Positions 9,631-22,574 of a DNA stretch of 64,000 bases are shown here, one piece after another; position 1 is the first letter of the stretch; the number at the start of each line of letters is the position of its first letter. The translations under genes were made by a program, and so were the position numbers. The stretch is from Atherix ibis. Its lineage: Eukaryota; Arthropoda; Insecta; Diptera; Athericidae. Under the pieces are notes generated by a model. The model did not search any database and was not told the origin of the DNA. It saw only the letters and a list, made by a program, of their open reading frames with translations. The DNA lies in NCBI GenBank assembly GCA_958298945.1, contig OY282610.1:50971667-51035666 (forward strand), in the 5' to 3' direction.

Positions 9631-11438
9631 GAATTTTTTCTCAAAACCACCAACAAAAATTTATCCAGAAAGAATTTTCTCATTCCAATGAGAATAATAT
9701 GAATCGGAGAAGCTTTGCCTGAAAGTGCATAATCATACCCCAAACAAACATCTCCAAAAAACCACCATTTTCATAGAGAAAAACAAATTTTAAGAGAAAG
9801 TGGACTCAGTGTAATAATTGTTGCCTCCTATTTTTTGAGAAAACTGGGTGCCTGGTATAAAAATTGGATTTTCGTGAATATTGTGACAAATTTTCGCATT
9901 TTTGTGGTTTTTTGCATATCTTTAGGTGGTCAATTTATTTTGCTTTCAGTAAATAAAAAATTTAATTTTAGGCAATTTTTTTTTAATAGTGCTCACAAAA
10001 ATTTATTCTGAAAGGATATTCCTTTTTCGATCAGGATAATATGGATCTAGAAGGCTATGTTAAAGTGTATGTAATGAAACAATGAAACAAATTGCCATTT
10101 TTATCCAAAAAAGCAAACTTTATTTTTTTAAAAATACAGCGAACTTTAGGTATTTTTTTTTAAAACGCCTGGAAAAAATTTTCCTGTAAGGACTTTTTTA
10201 GTCCGATCAGGATAATAAGAATAATTATTAGTTTCACATATGTATGCGCATTAACATCATTAAACAAATTTTCGAAAAAATTCCCTTTTTCATAGAAAAA
10301 TAGAAATTTAAAAAAAAATTTAATGATCTTTTGGCAAATTTTTCTCAAAACTCCCACCGAAATTTATCGTGACATGTCATTTTCCTTCCAATCATTATAT
10401 TAAGAGTCATAGAAGGTTTGCCTGAAAGTGTGCAATGACACCACAAAATAAATTCTAAAAAACCTTAATTTTTATAAAAAAAAAAACGAATTTTAATAAA
10501 GAAAACAATTAATTTTATGAATTTTTTCTCAAAATCACCAACAAAAATTTATCCAGAAAGGATATTCTCATTCCAATCGCGAAAATATGTATTGGAGAAG
10601 CTTTGCCTGAAAGTACGCAATGACACCATAAAAACAATTCTAAAAACCTTAATTTGTATACAAAAAAAAAACGAATTTTAAGAAAGAAAACTATAAATTT
10701 TATGAATTTTTTCTCAAAATCACCAACAAAAATTTATCCAGAAAGGATATTCTCATTCCAATCGAGAAAATATGTATTGGAGAAGCTTTGCCTGAAAGTA
10801 CGCAATGACACCATAAAAACAATTCTAAAAACCTTAATTTGTATACAAAAAAAAAAACGAATTTTAGGAAAGAAAACTATAAATTTTATGAATTTTTTCT
10901 CAAAATCACCAACAAAAATTTATCCAGAAAGGATATTCTCATTCCAATCGAGAAAATATGTATTGGAGAAGCTTTGCCTAAAAGTACGCAATGACACCAT
11001 AAAAACCGTTCTAAAAACCTTAATTTTTATACAAAAAAAACAAATTTTAATAAAGAAAACAATTAATTTTATGAATTTTTTCTCAAAATCACCAACAAAA
11101 ATTTATCCAGAAAGGATATTCTCATTCCAATCGAGAAAATATGCATTGGAGAAGCTTTGCCTTAAAGTACGCAATGACACCATAAAAACCGTTCTAAAAA
11201 CCTTAATTTTTATACAAAAAAAACGAATTTTAAGAAAGAAAACCATAAATTTTATGAATTTTTTCTCAAAATCACCAACAAAAATTTATCCAGAAATGAT
11301 ATTCTCATTCCAATCGAGAAAATATGCATTGGAGAAGCTTTGCCTGAAAGTACGCAATGACACCATAAAAACAATTCTAAAAACCTTAATTTTTATACAA
11401 AAAAAATGAATTTTAAGAAAGAAAACCATAAATTTTAT
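9631..11438 (+). repeat. HOR unit U7, 1808 bp, n = 5, most altered core
   Basis: The core carries many private changes: GAATCGGAG, TGCATAATC (a stop in the C1 frame), GGTATAAAAATT, GTGACAAATTTTCGCATTTT across the dyad, GAAACAATGAAAC, TATTTTTTTAAAAATACAG and AATTCCCTTTT. The five S form one continuous open frame of 61-codon repeats, because their lengths are multiples of three. Confidence 0.93.
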
Positions 11439-13061
11439 GAATTTTTTCTCAAAACCACCAACAAAAATTTATCCAGAAAGAATTTTCTCATTCCAATGAG
11501 AATAATATGAATTGGAGAAGCTTTGCCTGAAAGTGCACAATCATACCCCAAACAAACATCTCCAAAAAACCACCATTTTCATAGAGAAAAACAAATTTTA
11601 AGAGAAAGTGGACTCAGTGTAATAATTGTTGCCTCCTATTTTTTGAGAAAACTGGGTGCCTGGTGTAAAAATTGGATTTTCGTGAATATTGTCACAAATT
11701 TTCGAATTTTTGTGGTTTTTTGCATATCTTTAGGTGGTCAATTTATTTTGCTTTCAGTAAATAAAAAATTTAATTTTAGGCAATTTTTTTTTAAAAGTGC
11801 TCACAAAAATTTATTCTGAAAGGATATTCCTTTTTCGATCAGGATAATATGGATCTAGAAGGCTATGTTAAAGTGTATGTAATGAAACCATGAAACAAAT
11901 TGCCATTTTTATCCAAAAAAGCAAACTTTATTTTTAAAAAAATACAGCGAACTTTAGGTATTTTTTTTTAAAACGCCTGGAAAAAATTTTCCTGTAAGGA
12001 CTTTTTTAGTCCGATCAGGATAATAAGAATAATTATTAGTTTCACATATGTATGCGCATTAACATCATTAAACAAATTTTCGAAAAAATTTCCTTTTTCA
12101 TAGAAAAATAGAAATTTAAAAAAAAATTTAATGATCTTTTGGCAAATTTTTCTCAAAACTCCCACCGAAATTTATCGTGACATGTCATTTTCCTTCCAAT
12201 CATTATATTAAGAGTCATAGAAGGTTTGCCTGAAAGTGTGCAATGACACCACAAAATAAATTTTAAAAAACCTTCATTTTTATACAAAAAAAACGAATTT
12301 TAATAAAGAAAACAATTAATTTTATGAATTTTTTCTCAAAATCACCAACAAAAATTTATCCAGAAAGGATATTCTGATTCCAATCGAGAAAATATGTATT
12401 GGAGAAGCTTTGCCTGAAAGTACGCAATGACACCATAAAAACAATTCTGAAAACCTTAATTTGTATACAAAAAAAAACGAATTTTAAGAAAGAAAACTAT
12501 AAATTTTATGAATTTTTTCTGAAAATCACCAACAAAAATTTATCCAGAAAGGATATTCTCATTCCAATCGAGAAAATATGTATTGGAGAAGCTTTGCCTG
12601 AAAGTACGCAATGACACCATAAAAACAATTCTAAAAACCTTAATTTGTATACAAAAAAAAAACGAATTTTAGGAAAGAAAACTATAAATTTTATGAATTT
12701 TTTTTCAAAATCACCAACAAAAATTTATCCAGAAAGGATATTCTCATTCCAATCGAGAAAATATGCATTGGAGAAGCTTTGCCTAAAAGTACGCAATGAC
12801 ACCATAAAAACCGTTCTAAAAACCTTAATTTTTATACAAAAAAAAACGAATTTTAAGAAAGAAAACCATAAATTTTATGAATTTTTTCTCAAAATCACTA
12901 ACAAAAATTTATCCAGAAATGATATTCTCATTCCAATCGAGAAAATATGCATTGGAGAAGCTTTGCCTGAAAGTACGCAATGACACCATAAAAACAATTC
13001 TAAAAACCTTAATTTTTATACAAAAAAAATGAATTTTAAGAAAGAAAACCATAAATTTTAT
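11439..13061 (+). repeat. HOR unit U8, 1623 bp, n = 4
   Basis: Private changes are TTTTTAAAAGTGCTC in C3, AAATTTTAAAAAACCTTCATT in C5, ATTCTGATTCC in the first S and TTTTTTCTGAAAATC in the second. S order is alpha, alpha, beta, omega. Confidence 0.93.
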
Positions 13062-14684
13062 GAATTTTTTCTCAAAACCACCAACAAAAATTTATCCAGA
13101 AAGAATTTTCTCATTCCAATGAGAATAATATGAATTGGAGAAGCTTTACCTGAAAGTGCACAATCATACCCCAAACAAACATCTCCAAAAAACCACCATT
13201 TTCATAGAGAAAAACAAATTTTAAGAGAAAGTGGACTCAGTGTAATAATTGTTGCCTCCTACTTTTTGAGAAAACTGGGTGCCTGGTGTAAAAATTGGAT
13301 TTTCGTGAATATTGTCACAAATTTTCGAATTTTTGTGGTTTTTTGCATATCTTTAGGTGGTCAATTTATTTTGCTTTCAGTAAATAAAAAATTTAATTTT
13401 AGGCAATTTTTTTTTAATAGTGCTCACAAAAATTTATTCTGAAAGGATATTCCTTTTTCGATCAGGATAATATGGATCTAGAAGGCTATGTTAAAGTGTA
13501 TGTAATGAAACCATGAAACAAATTGCCATTTTTATCCAAAAAAGCAAACTTTATTTTTAAAAAAATACAGCGAACTTTAGGTATTTTTTTTTAAAACGCC
13601 TGGAAAAAATTTTCCTGTAAGGACTTTTTTAGTCCGATCAGAATAATAAGAATAATTATTAGTTTCACATATGTATGCGCATTAACATCATTAAACAAAT
13701 TTTCGAAAAAATTTCCTTTTTCATAGAAAAATAGAAATTTAAAAAAAAATTTAATGATCTTTTGGCAAATTTTTCTCAAAACTCCCACCGAAATTTATCG
13801 TGACATGTCATTTTCCTTCCAATCATTATATTAAGAGTCACAGAAGGTTTGCCTGAAAGTGTGCAATGACACCATAAAATAAATTCTAAAAAACCTTAAT
13901 TTTTATACAAAAAAAAACGAATTTTAATAAAGAAAACAATTAATTTTATGAATTTTTTCTCAAAATCACCAACAAAAATTTATCCAGAAAGGATATTCTC
14001 ATTCCAATCGAGAAAATATGTATTGGAGAAGCTTTGCCTGAAAGTACGCAATGACACCATAAAAACAATTCTAAAAACCTTAATTTGTATACAAAAAAAA
14101 ACGAATTTTAAGAAAGAAAACTATAAATTTTATGAATTTTTTCTCAAAATCACCAACAAAAATTTATCCAGAAAGGATATTCTCATTCCAATCAAGAAAA
14201 TATGTATTGGAGAAGCTTTGCCTGAAAGTACGCAATGACACCATAAAAGCAATTCTAAAAACCTTAATTTGTATACAAAAAAAAAACGAATTTTAGGAAA
14301 GAAAACTATAAATTTTATGAATTTTTTCTCAAAATCACCAACAAAAATTTATCCAGAAAGGATATTCTCATTCCAATCGAGAAAATATGCATTGGAGAAG
14401 CTTTGCCTAAAAGTACGCAATGACACCATAAAAACCGTTCTAAAAACCTTAATTTTTATACAAAAAAAACGAATTTTAAGAAAGAAAACCATAAATTTTA
14501 TGAATTTTTTCTCAAAATCACCAACAAAAATTTATCCAGAAATGATATTCTCATTCCAATCGAGAAAATATGCATTGGAGAAGCTTTGCCTGAAAGTACG
14601 CAATGACACCATAAAAACAATTCTAAAAACCTTAATTTTTATACAAAAAAAATGAATTTTAAGAAAGAAAACCATAAATTTTAT
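13062..14684 (+). repeat. HOR unit U9, 1623 bp, n = 4
   Basis: C1 has GCTTTACCTG. C2 has CTCCTACTTTTTG. C4 has GATCAGAATAATAAG. C5 has AGTCACAGAAGG and ACACCATAAAATAAA. The second S carries AATCAAGAAAATATG. S order is alpha, alpha, beta, omega. Confidence 0.93.
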
Positions 14685-16304
14685 GAATTTTTTCTCAAAA
14701 CCACCAACAAAAATTTATCCAGAAAGAATTTTCTCATTCCAATGAGAATAATATGAATTGGAGAAGCTTTGCCTGAAAGTGCACAATCATACCCCAAACA
14801 AACATCTCCAAAAAACCACCATTTTCATAGAGAAAAACAAATTTTAAGAGAAAGTGGACTCAGTGTAATAATTGTTGCCTCCTATTTTTTGAGAAAACTG
14901 GGTGCCTGGTGTAAAAATTGGATTTTCGTGAATATTGTCACAAATTTTCGAATTTTTGTGGTTTTTTGCATATCTTTAGGTGGTCAATTTATTTTGCTTT
15001 CAGTAAATAAAAAATTTAATTTTAGGCAATTTTTTTTTAATAGTGCTCACAAAAATTTATTCTGAAAGGATATTCCTTTTTTGATCAGGATAATATGGAT
15101 CTAGAAGGCTATGTTAACGTGTATGTAATGAAACCATGAAACAAATTGCCATTTTTATCCAAAAAAGCAAACTTTATTTTTAAAAAAATACAGCGAACTT
15201 TAGGTATTTTTTTTTAAAACGCCTGGAAAAATTTTTCCTGTAAGGACTTTTTTAGTCCGATCAGGATAATAAGAATAATTATTAGTTTCACATATGTATG
15301 CGCATTAACATCATTAAACAAATTTTCAAAAAAATTTCCTTTTTCATAGAAAAATAGAAATTAAAAAAAAAATTTAATGATCTTTTGGCAAATTTTTCTC
15401 AAAACTCCCACCGAAATTTATCGTGACATGTCATTTTCCTTCCAATCATTATATTAAGAGTCATAGAAGGTTTGCCTGAAAGTGTGCAATGACACCACAA
15501 AATAAATTCTAAAAAACCTTAATTTTTATACAAAAAAAAACGAATTTTAATAAAGAAAACAATTAATTTTATGAATTTTTTCTCAAAATCACCAACAAAA
15601 ATTTATCCAGAAAGGATATTCTCATTCCAATCGAGAAAATATGTATTGGAGAAGCTTTGCCTGAAAGTACGCAATGACACCATAAAAACAATTCTAAAAA
15701 CCTTAATTTGTATACAAAAAAAACGAATTTTAGGAAAGAAAACTATAAATTTTATGAATTTTTTCTCAAAATCACCAACAAAAATTTATCCAGAAAGGAT
15801 ATTCTCATTCCAATCGAGAAAATATGCATTGGAGAAGCTTTGCCTAAAAGTACGCAATGACACCATAAAAACCGTTCTAAAAACCTTAATTTGTATACAA
15901 AAAAAACGAATTTTAATAAAGAAAACAATTAATTTTATGAATTTTTTCTCAAAATCACCAACAAAAATTTATCCAGAAAGGATATTCTCATTCCAATCGA
16001 GAAAATATGCATTGGAGAAGCTTTGCCTAAAAGTACGCAATGACAGCATAAAAACCGTTCTAAAAACCTTAATTTTTATACAAAAAAAACGAATTTTAAG
16101 AAAGAAAACCATACATTTTATGAATTTTTTCTCAAAATCACCAACAAAAATTTACCCAGAAATGATATTCTCATTCCAATCGAGAAAATATGCATTGGAG
16201 AAGCTTTGCCTGAAAGTACGCAATGACACCATAAAAACAATTCTAAAAACCTTAATTTTTATACAAAAAAAATTAATTTTAAGAAAGAAAACCATAAATT
16301 TTAT
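14685..16304 (+). repeat. HOR unit U10, 1620 bp, n = 4
   Basis: C3 has TTTTTTGATCAGG and TATGTTAACGTG. C4 has GAAAAATTTTTCC and TTTTCAAAAAAATTTCC. All four S are in one reading frame. The last has CCATACATTTT and TTTACCCAG, and ends AAAAATTAATTTT instead of AAAAATGAATTTT. Confidence 0.93.
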
Positions 16305-17375
16305 GAATTTTTTTCTCAAAACCACCAACAAAAATTTATCCAGAAAGAATTTTCTCATTCCAATGAGAATAATATGAATTGGAGAAGCTTTGCCTGAAAG
16401 TGCACAATCATACCCCAAACAAACATCTCCAAAAAACAACCATTTTCATAGAGAAAAACAAATTTTAAGAGAAAGTGGACTCAGTGTAATAATTGTTTCC
16501 TCCTATTTTTTGAGAAAACTGGGTGCCTGGTGTAAAAATTGGATTTTCGTGAATATTGTCACAAATTTTCGAATTTTTGTGGTTTTTTGCATATCTTTAG
16601 GTGGTCAATTTATTTTGCTTTCAGTAAATAAAAAATTTAATTTTAGGCAATTTTTTTTTAATAGTGCTCACAAAAATTTATTCTGAAAGGATATTCCTTT
16701 TTCGATCAGGATAATATGGATCTAGAAGGCTATGTTAAAGTGTATGTAATGAAACCATGAAACAAATTGCCATTTTTATCGAAAAAAGGAAACTTTATTT
16801 TTAAAAAAATACTGCGAACTTTAGGTTTTTTTTTTTTAAAACGCCTGGAAAAAATTTTCCTGTAAGGACTTTTTTAGTCCGATCAGGATAATAAGAATAA
16901 TTATTAGTTTCACATATGTATGCGCATTAACATCATTAAACAAATTTTCGAAAAAATTTCCTTTTTCATAGAAAAATAGAAATTTAAAAAAAAATTTAAT
17001 GATCTTTTGGCAAATTTTTCTCAAAACTCCCACCGAAATTTATCGTGACATGTCATTTTCCTTCCAATCATTATATTAAGAGTCATAGAAGGTTTGCCTG
17101 AAAGTGTGCAATGACACCACAAAATAAATTCTAAAAAACCTTAATTTTTATACAAAAAAAACGAATTTTAATAAAGAAAACAATTAATTTTATGAATTTT
17201 TTCTCAAAATCACCAACAAAAATTTATCCAGAAAGGATATTCTCATTCCAATCGAGAAAATATGCATTGGAGAAGCTTTGCCTAAAAGTACGCAATGACA
17301 CCATAAAAACCGTTCTAAAAACCTTAATTTTTATACAAAAAAACGAATTTTAAGAAAGAAAACCATAAATTTTAT
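16305..17375 (+). repeat. HOR unit U11, 1071 bp, n = 1 (contracted, omega lost)
   Basis: The single S (from about 17192) is beta type (AAAGGATATTC, CTAAAAGTACGC, AAACCGTTC), not omega, and runs straight into C1 of U12. C1 has one extra T. C2-C3 have GTTTCCTCC and ATCGAAAAAAGGAAAC. The C3/C4 join has a lengthened T run. Confidence 0.94.
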
Positions 17376-18445
17376 GAATTTTTTCTCAAAACCACCAACA
17401 AAAATTTATCCAGAAAGAATTTTCTCATTCCAATGAGAATAATATGAATTGGAGAAGCTTCGCCTGAAAGTGCACAATCATACCCCAAACAAACATCTCC
17501 AAAAAACCACCATTTTCATAGAGAAAAACTAATTTTAAGAGAAAGTGGACTCAGTGTAATAATTGTTGCCTCCTATTTTTTGAGAAAACTGGGTGCCTGG
17601 TGTAAAAATTGGATTTTCGTGAATATTGTCACAAATTTTCGAATTTTTGTGGTTTTTTGCATATCTTTAGGTGGTCAATTTATTTTGCTTTCAGTAAATA
17701 AAAAATTTAATTTTAGGCAATTTTTTTTTAATAGTGCTCACAAAAATTTATTCTGAAAGGATATTCCTTTTTCGATCAGGATAATATGGATCTAGAAGGC
17801 TATGTTAAAGTGTATGTAATGAAACCATGAAACAAATTGCCATTTTTATCCAAAAAAGCAAACTTTATTTTTTAAAAAATACAGCGAACTTTAGGTATTT
17901 TTTTTTAAAACGCCTGGAAAAAATTTTCCTGTAAGGACTTTTTTAGTCCGATCAGGATAATAAGAATAATTATTAGTTTCACATATGTATGCGCATTAAC
18001 ATCATTAAACAAATTTTCGAAAAAATTTCCTTTTTCATAGAAAAATAGAAATTTAAAAAAAAATTTAATGATCTTTTGGCAAATTTTTCTCAAAACTCCC
18101 ACCGAAATTTATCGTGACATGTCATTTTCCTTCCAATCATTATATTAAGAGTCATAAAAGGTTTGCCTGAAAGTGTGCAATGACACCACAAAATAAATTC
18201 TAAAAAACCTTAATTTTTATACAAAAAAAACGAATTTTAAGAAAGAAAACCATAAATTTTATGAATTTTTTCTCAAAATCACCAACAAAAATTTATCCAG
18301 AAATGATATTCTCATTCCAATCGAGAAAATATGCATTGGAGAAGCTTTGCCTGAAAGTACGCAATGACACCATAAAAACAATTCTAAAAACCTTAATTTT
18401 TATACAAAAAAAATGAATTTTAAGAAAGACAACCATAAATTTTAT
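17376..18445 (+). repeat. HOR unit U12, 1070 bp, n = 1 (contracted, omega only)
   Basis: The single S is omega, joined to C5 by linker iii. It is the complementary loss to its left neighbour U11, which kept only a beta monomer. Private changes are AAGCTTCGCCTG in C1 and GAAAAACTAATTTT. GTCATAAAAGG in C5 is shared with U13 and U14. Confidence 0.94.
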
Positions 18446-19699
18446 GAATTTTTTCTCAAAACCACCAACAAAAATTTATCCAGAAAGAATTTTCTCATTC
18501 CAATGAGAATAATATGAACTGGAGAAGCTTTGCCTGAAAGTGCACAATCATACCCCAAACAAACATCTCCAAAAAACCACCATTTTCATAGAGAAAAACA
18601 AATTTTAAGAGAAAGTGGACTCAGTGTAATAATTGTTGCCTCCTATTTTTTGAGAAAACTGGGTGCCTGGTGTAAAAATTGGATTTTCGTGAATATTGTC
18701 ACAAATTTTCGAATTTTTGTGGTTTTTTGCATATCTTTAGGTGGTCAATTTATTTTGCTTTCAGTAAATAAAAAATTTAATTTTAGGCAATTTTTTTTTA
18801 ATAGTGCTCACAAAAATTTATTCTGAAAGGATATTCCTTTTTCGATCAGGATAATATGGATCTAGAAGGCTATGTTAAAGTGTATGTAATGAAACCATGA
18901 AACAAATTGCCATTTTTATCCAAAAAAGCAAACTTTATTTTTAAAAAAATACAGCGAACTTTAGGTATTTTTTTTTAAAACGCCTGGAAAAAATTTTCCT
19001 GTAAGGACTTTTTTAGTCCGATCAGGATAATAAGAATAATTATTAGTTTCACATATGTATGCGCATTAACATCATTAAACAAATTTTTGAAAAAATTTCC
19101 TTTTTCATAGAAAAATAGAAATTTAAAAAAAAATTTAATGATCTTCTGTCAAATTTTTCTCAAAACTCCCACCGAAATTTATCGTGACATGTCATTTTCC
19201 TTCCAATCATTATATTAAGAGTCATAAAAGGTTTGCCTGAAAGTGTGCAATGACACCACAAAATAAATTCTAAAAATCCTTAATTTTTACACAAAAAAAA
19301 CGAATTTTAATAAAGAAAACAATTAATTTTATGAATTTTTTCTCAAAATCACCAACAAAAATTTATCCAGAAAGGATATTCTCATTCCAATCGAGAAAAT
19401 ATGTATTGGAGAAGCTTTGCCTGAAAGTACGCAAAGACACCATAAAAACAATTCTAAAAACCTTAATTTGTATACAAAAAAAAATGAATTTTAAGAAAGA
19501 AAACTATAAATTTTATGAATTTTTTCTCAAAATCACCAACAAAAATTTATCCAGAAAGGATATTCTCATTCCAATCGAAAAAATATGCATTGGAGAAGCT
19601 TTGCCTGAAAGTACGCAATGACACCATAAAAACAATTCTAAAAACCTTAATTTGTATACAAAAAAAATGAATTTTAAGAAAGAAAACCATAAATTTTAT
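18446..19699 (+). repeat. HOR unit U13, 1254 bp, n = 2
   Basis: Left copy of a 1254 bp tandem duplication with U14. Shared variants are AAATTTTTGAAAAAA in C4, TGTCAAATTTTTC, GTCATAAAAGG, AAATCCTTAATTTTT and CGCAAAGACACC in the first S. Both S are alpha-like and no omega is present. C1 has GAACTGGAG. Confidence 0.94.
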
Positions 19700-20953
19700 G
19701 AATTTTTTCTCAAAACCACCAACAAAAATTTATCCAGAAAGAATTTTCTCATTCCAATGAGAATAATATGAATTGGAGAAGCTTTGCCTGAAAGTGCACA
19801 ATCATACCCCAAACAAACATCTCCAAAAAACCACCATTTTCATAGAGAAAAACAAATTTTAAGAGAAAGTGGACTCAGTGTAATAATTGTTGCCTCCTAT
19901 TTTTTGAGAAAACTGGGTGCCTGGTGTAAAAATTGGATTTTCGTGAATATTGTCACAAATTTTCGAATTTTTGTGGTTTTTTGCATATCTTTAGGTGGTC
20001 AATTTATTTTGCTTTCAGTAAATAAAAAATTTAATTTTAGGCAATTTTTTTTTAATAGTGCTCACAAAAATTTATTCTGAAAGGATATTCCTTTTTCGAT
20101 CAGGATAATATGGATCTAGAAGGCTATGTTAAAGTGTATGTAATGAAACCATGAAACAAATTGCCATTTTTATCCAAAAAAGCAAACTTTATTTTTAAAA
20201 AAATACAGCGAACTTTAGGTATTTTTTTTTAAAACGCCTGGAAAAAATTTTCCTGTAAGGACTTTTTTAGTCCGATCAGGATAATAAGAATAATTATTAG
20301 TTTCACATATGTATGCGCATTAACATCATTAAACAAATTTTTGAAAAAATTTCCTTTTTCATAGAAAAATAGAAATTTAAAAAAAAATTTAATGATCTTT
20401 TGTCAAATTTTTCTCAAAACTCCCACCGAAATTTATCGTGACATGTCATTTTCCTTCCAATCATTATATTAAGAGTCATAAAAGGTTTGCCTGAAAGTGT
20501 GCAATGACACCACAAAATAAATTCTAAAAATCCTTAATTTTTATACAAAAAGAACGAATTTTAATAAAGAAAACAATTAATTTTATGAATTTTTTCTCAA
20601 AATCACCAACAAAAATTTATCCAGAAAGGATATTCTCATTCCAATCGAGAAAATATGTATTGGAGAAGCTTTGCCTGAAAGTACGCAAAGACACCATAAA
20701 AACAATTCTAAAAACCTTAATTTGTATACAAAAAAAAACGAATTTTAAGAAAGAAAACTATAAATTTTATGAATTTTTTCTCAAAATCACCAACAAAAAT
20801 TTATCCAGAAAGGATATTCTCATTCCAATCGAAAAAATATGTATTGGAGAAGCTTTGCCTGAAAGTACGCAATGACACCATAAAAACAATTCTAAAAACC
20901 TTAATTTGTATACAAAAAAAATGAATTTTAAGAAAGAAAACCATAAATTTTAT
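19700..20953 (+). repeat. HOR unit U14, 1254 bp, n = 2
   Basis: Right copy of the U13/U14 duplication, with the same five diagnostic variants at exactly 1254 bp spacing. It differs by ACAAAAAGAACG at the end of C5 and by GAATTGGAG in C1. The last alpha monomer runs directly into C1 through TTTGTATACAAAAAAAATG. Confidence 0.94.
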
Positions 20954-22574
20954 GAATTTTTTCTCAAAACCACCAACAAAAATTTATCCAGAAAGAATTT
21001 TCTCATTCCAATGAGAATAATATGAATTGGAGAAGCTTTGCCTGAAAGTGCACAATCATACCCCAAACAAACATCTCCAAAAAACCACCATTTTCATAGA
21101 GAAAAATAAATTTTAAGAGAAAGTGGACTCAGTGTAGTAATTGTTGCCTCCTATTTTTTGAGAAAACTGGGTGCCTGGTGTAAAAATTGGATTTTCGTGA
21201 ATATTGTCACAAATTTTCGAATTTTTGTAGTTTTTTGAATATCTTTAGGTGGTCAATTTATTTTGCTTTCAGTAAATAAAAAATTTAATTTTAGGCAATT
21301 TTTTTTTAATAGTGCTCACAAAAATTTATTCTGAAAGGATATTCCTTTTTCGATCAGGATAATATGGATCTAGAAGGCTATGTTAAAGTGTATGTAATGA
21401 AACCATGAAACAAATTGCCATTTTTATCCAAAAAAGCAAACTTTATTTTTAAAAAAATACAGCGAACTTTAGGTATTTTTTTTTAAAACGCCTGGAAAAA
21501 ATTTTCCTGTAAGGACTTTTTTAGTCCGATCAGGATAATAAGAATAATTATTAGTTTCACATATGTATGCGCATTAACATCATTAAACAAATTTTCGAAA
21601 AAATTTCCTTTTTCATAGAAAAATAGAAATTTAAAAAAAAATTTAATGATCTTTTGGCAAATTTTTCTCAAAACTCCCACCGAAATTTATCGTGACATGT
21701 CATTTTCCTTCCAATCATTATATTAAGAGTCATAGAAGGTTTGCCTGAAAGTGTGCAATGACACCACAAAATAAATTCTAAAAAACCTTAATTTTTATAC
21801 AAAAAAAACGAATTTTAATAAAGAAAACAATTAATTTTATGAATTTTTTCTCAAAATCACCAACAAAAATTTATCCAGAAAGGATATTCTCATTCCAATC
21901 GAGAAAATATGTATTGGAGAAGCTTTGCCTGAAAGTACGCAATGACACCATAAAAACAATTCTAAAAACCTTAATTTGTATACAAAAAAAAACGAATTTT
22001 AAGAAAGAAAACTATAAATTTTATGAATTTTTTCTCAAAATCACCAACAAAAATTTATCCAGAAAGGATATTCTCATTCCAATCGAGAAAATATGTATTG
22101 GAGAAGCTTTGCCTGAAAGTACGCAATGACACCATAAAAACAATTCTAAAAACCTTAATTTGTATACAAAAAAAAACGAATTTTAAGAAAGAAAACTATA
22201 AATTTTATGAATTTTTTCTCAAAATCACCAACAAAAATTTATCCAGAAAGGATATTCTCATTCCAATCTAAAAAATATGCATTGGAGAAGCTTTGCCTAA
22301 AAGTACGCAATGACGCCATAAAAACCGTTATAAAAACCTTAATTTTTATACAAAAAAAACGAATTTTAATAAAGAAAACAATTAATTTTATGAATTTTTT
22401 CTCAAAATCACCAACAAAAATTTATCCAGAAAGGATATTCTCATTCCAATCGAGAAAATATGCATTGGAGAAGCTTTGCCTGAAAGTACGCAATGACACC
22501 ATAAAAACAATTCTAAAAACCTTAATTTTTATACAAAAAAAATGAATTTTAAGAAAGAAAACCATAAATTTTAT
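20954..22574 (+). repeat. HOR unit U15, 1621 bp, n = 4
   Basis: C1-C2 have GAAAAATAAATTTT (a stop in the C1 frame), GTGTAGTAATTG and TTGTAGTTTTTTGAATATC. The third S has AATCTAAAAAATATG and GACGCCATAAAAACCGTTAT. The last S is AAAGGATATTC rather than the omega AAATGATATTC. Confidence 0.93.

Noticed and set aside
16152..16439. Minus-strand frames of 90-95 codons at 16152-16439 and 47284-47556
   Set aside because: They are seen in only two places, where local point changes or indels remove stops. They are antisense to the repeat.
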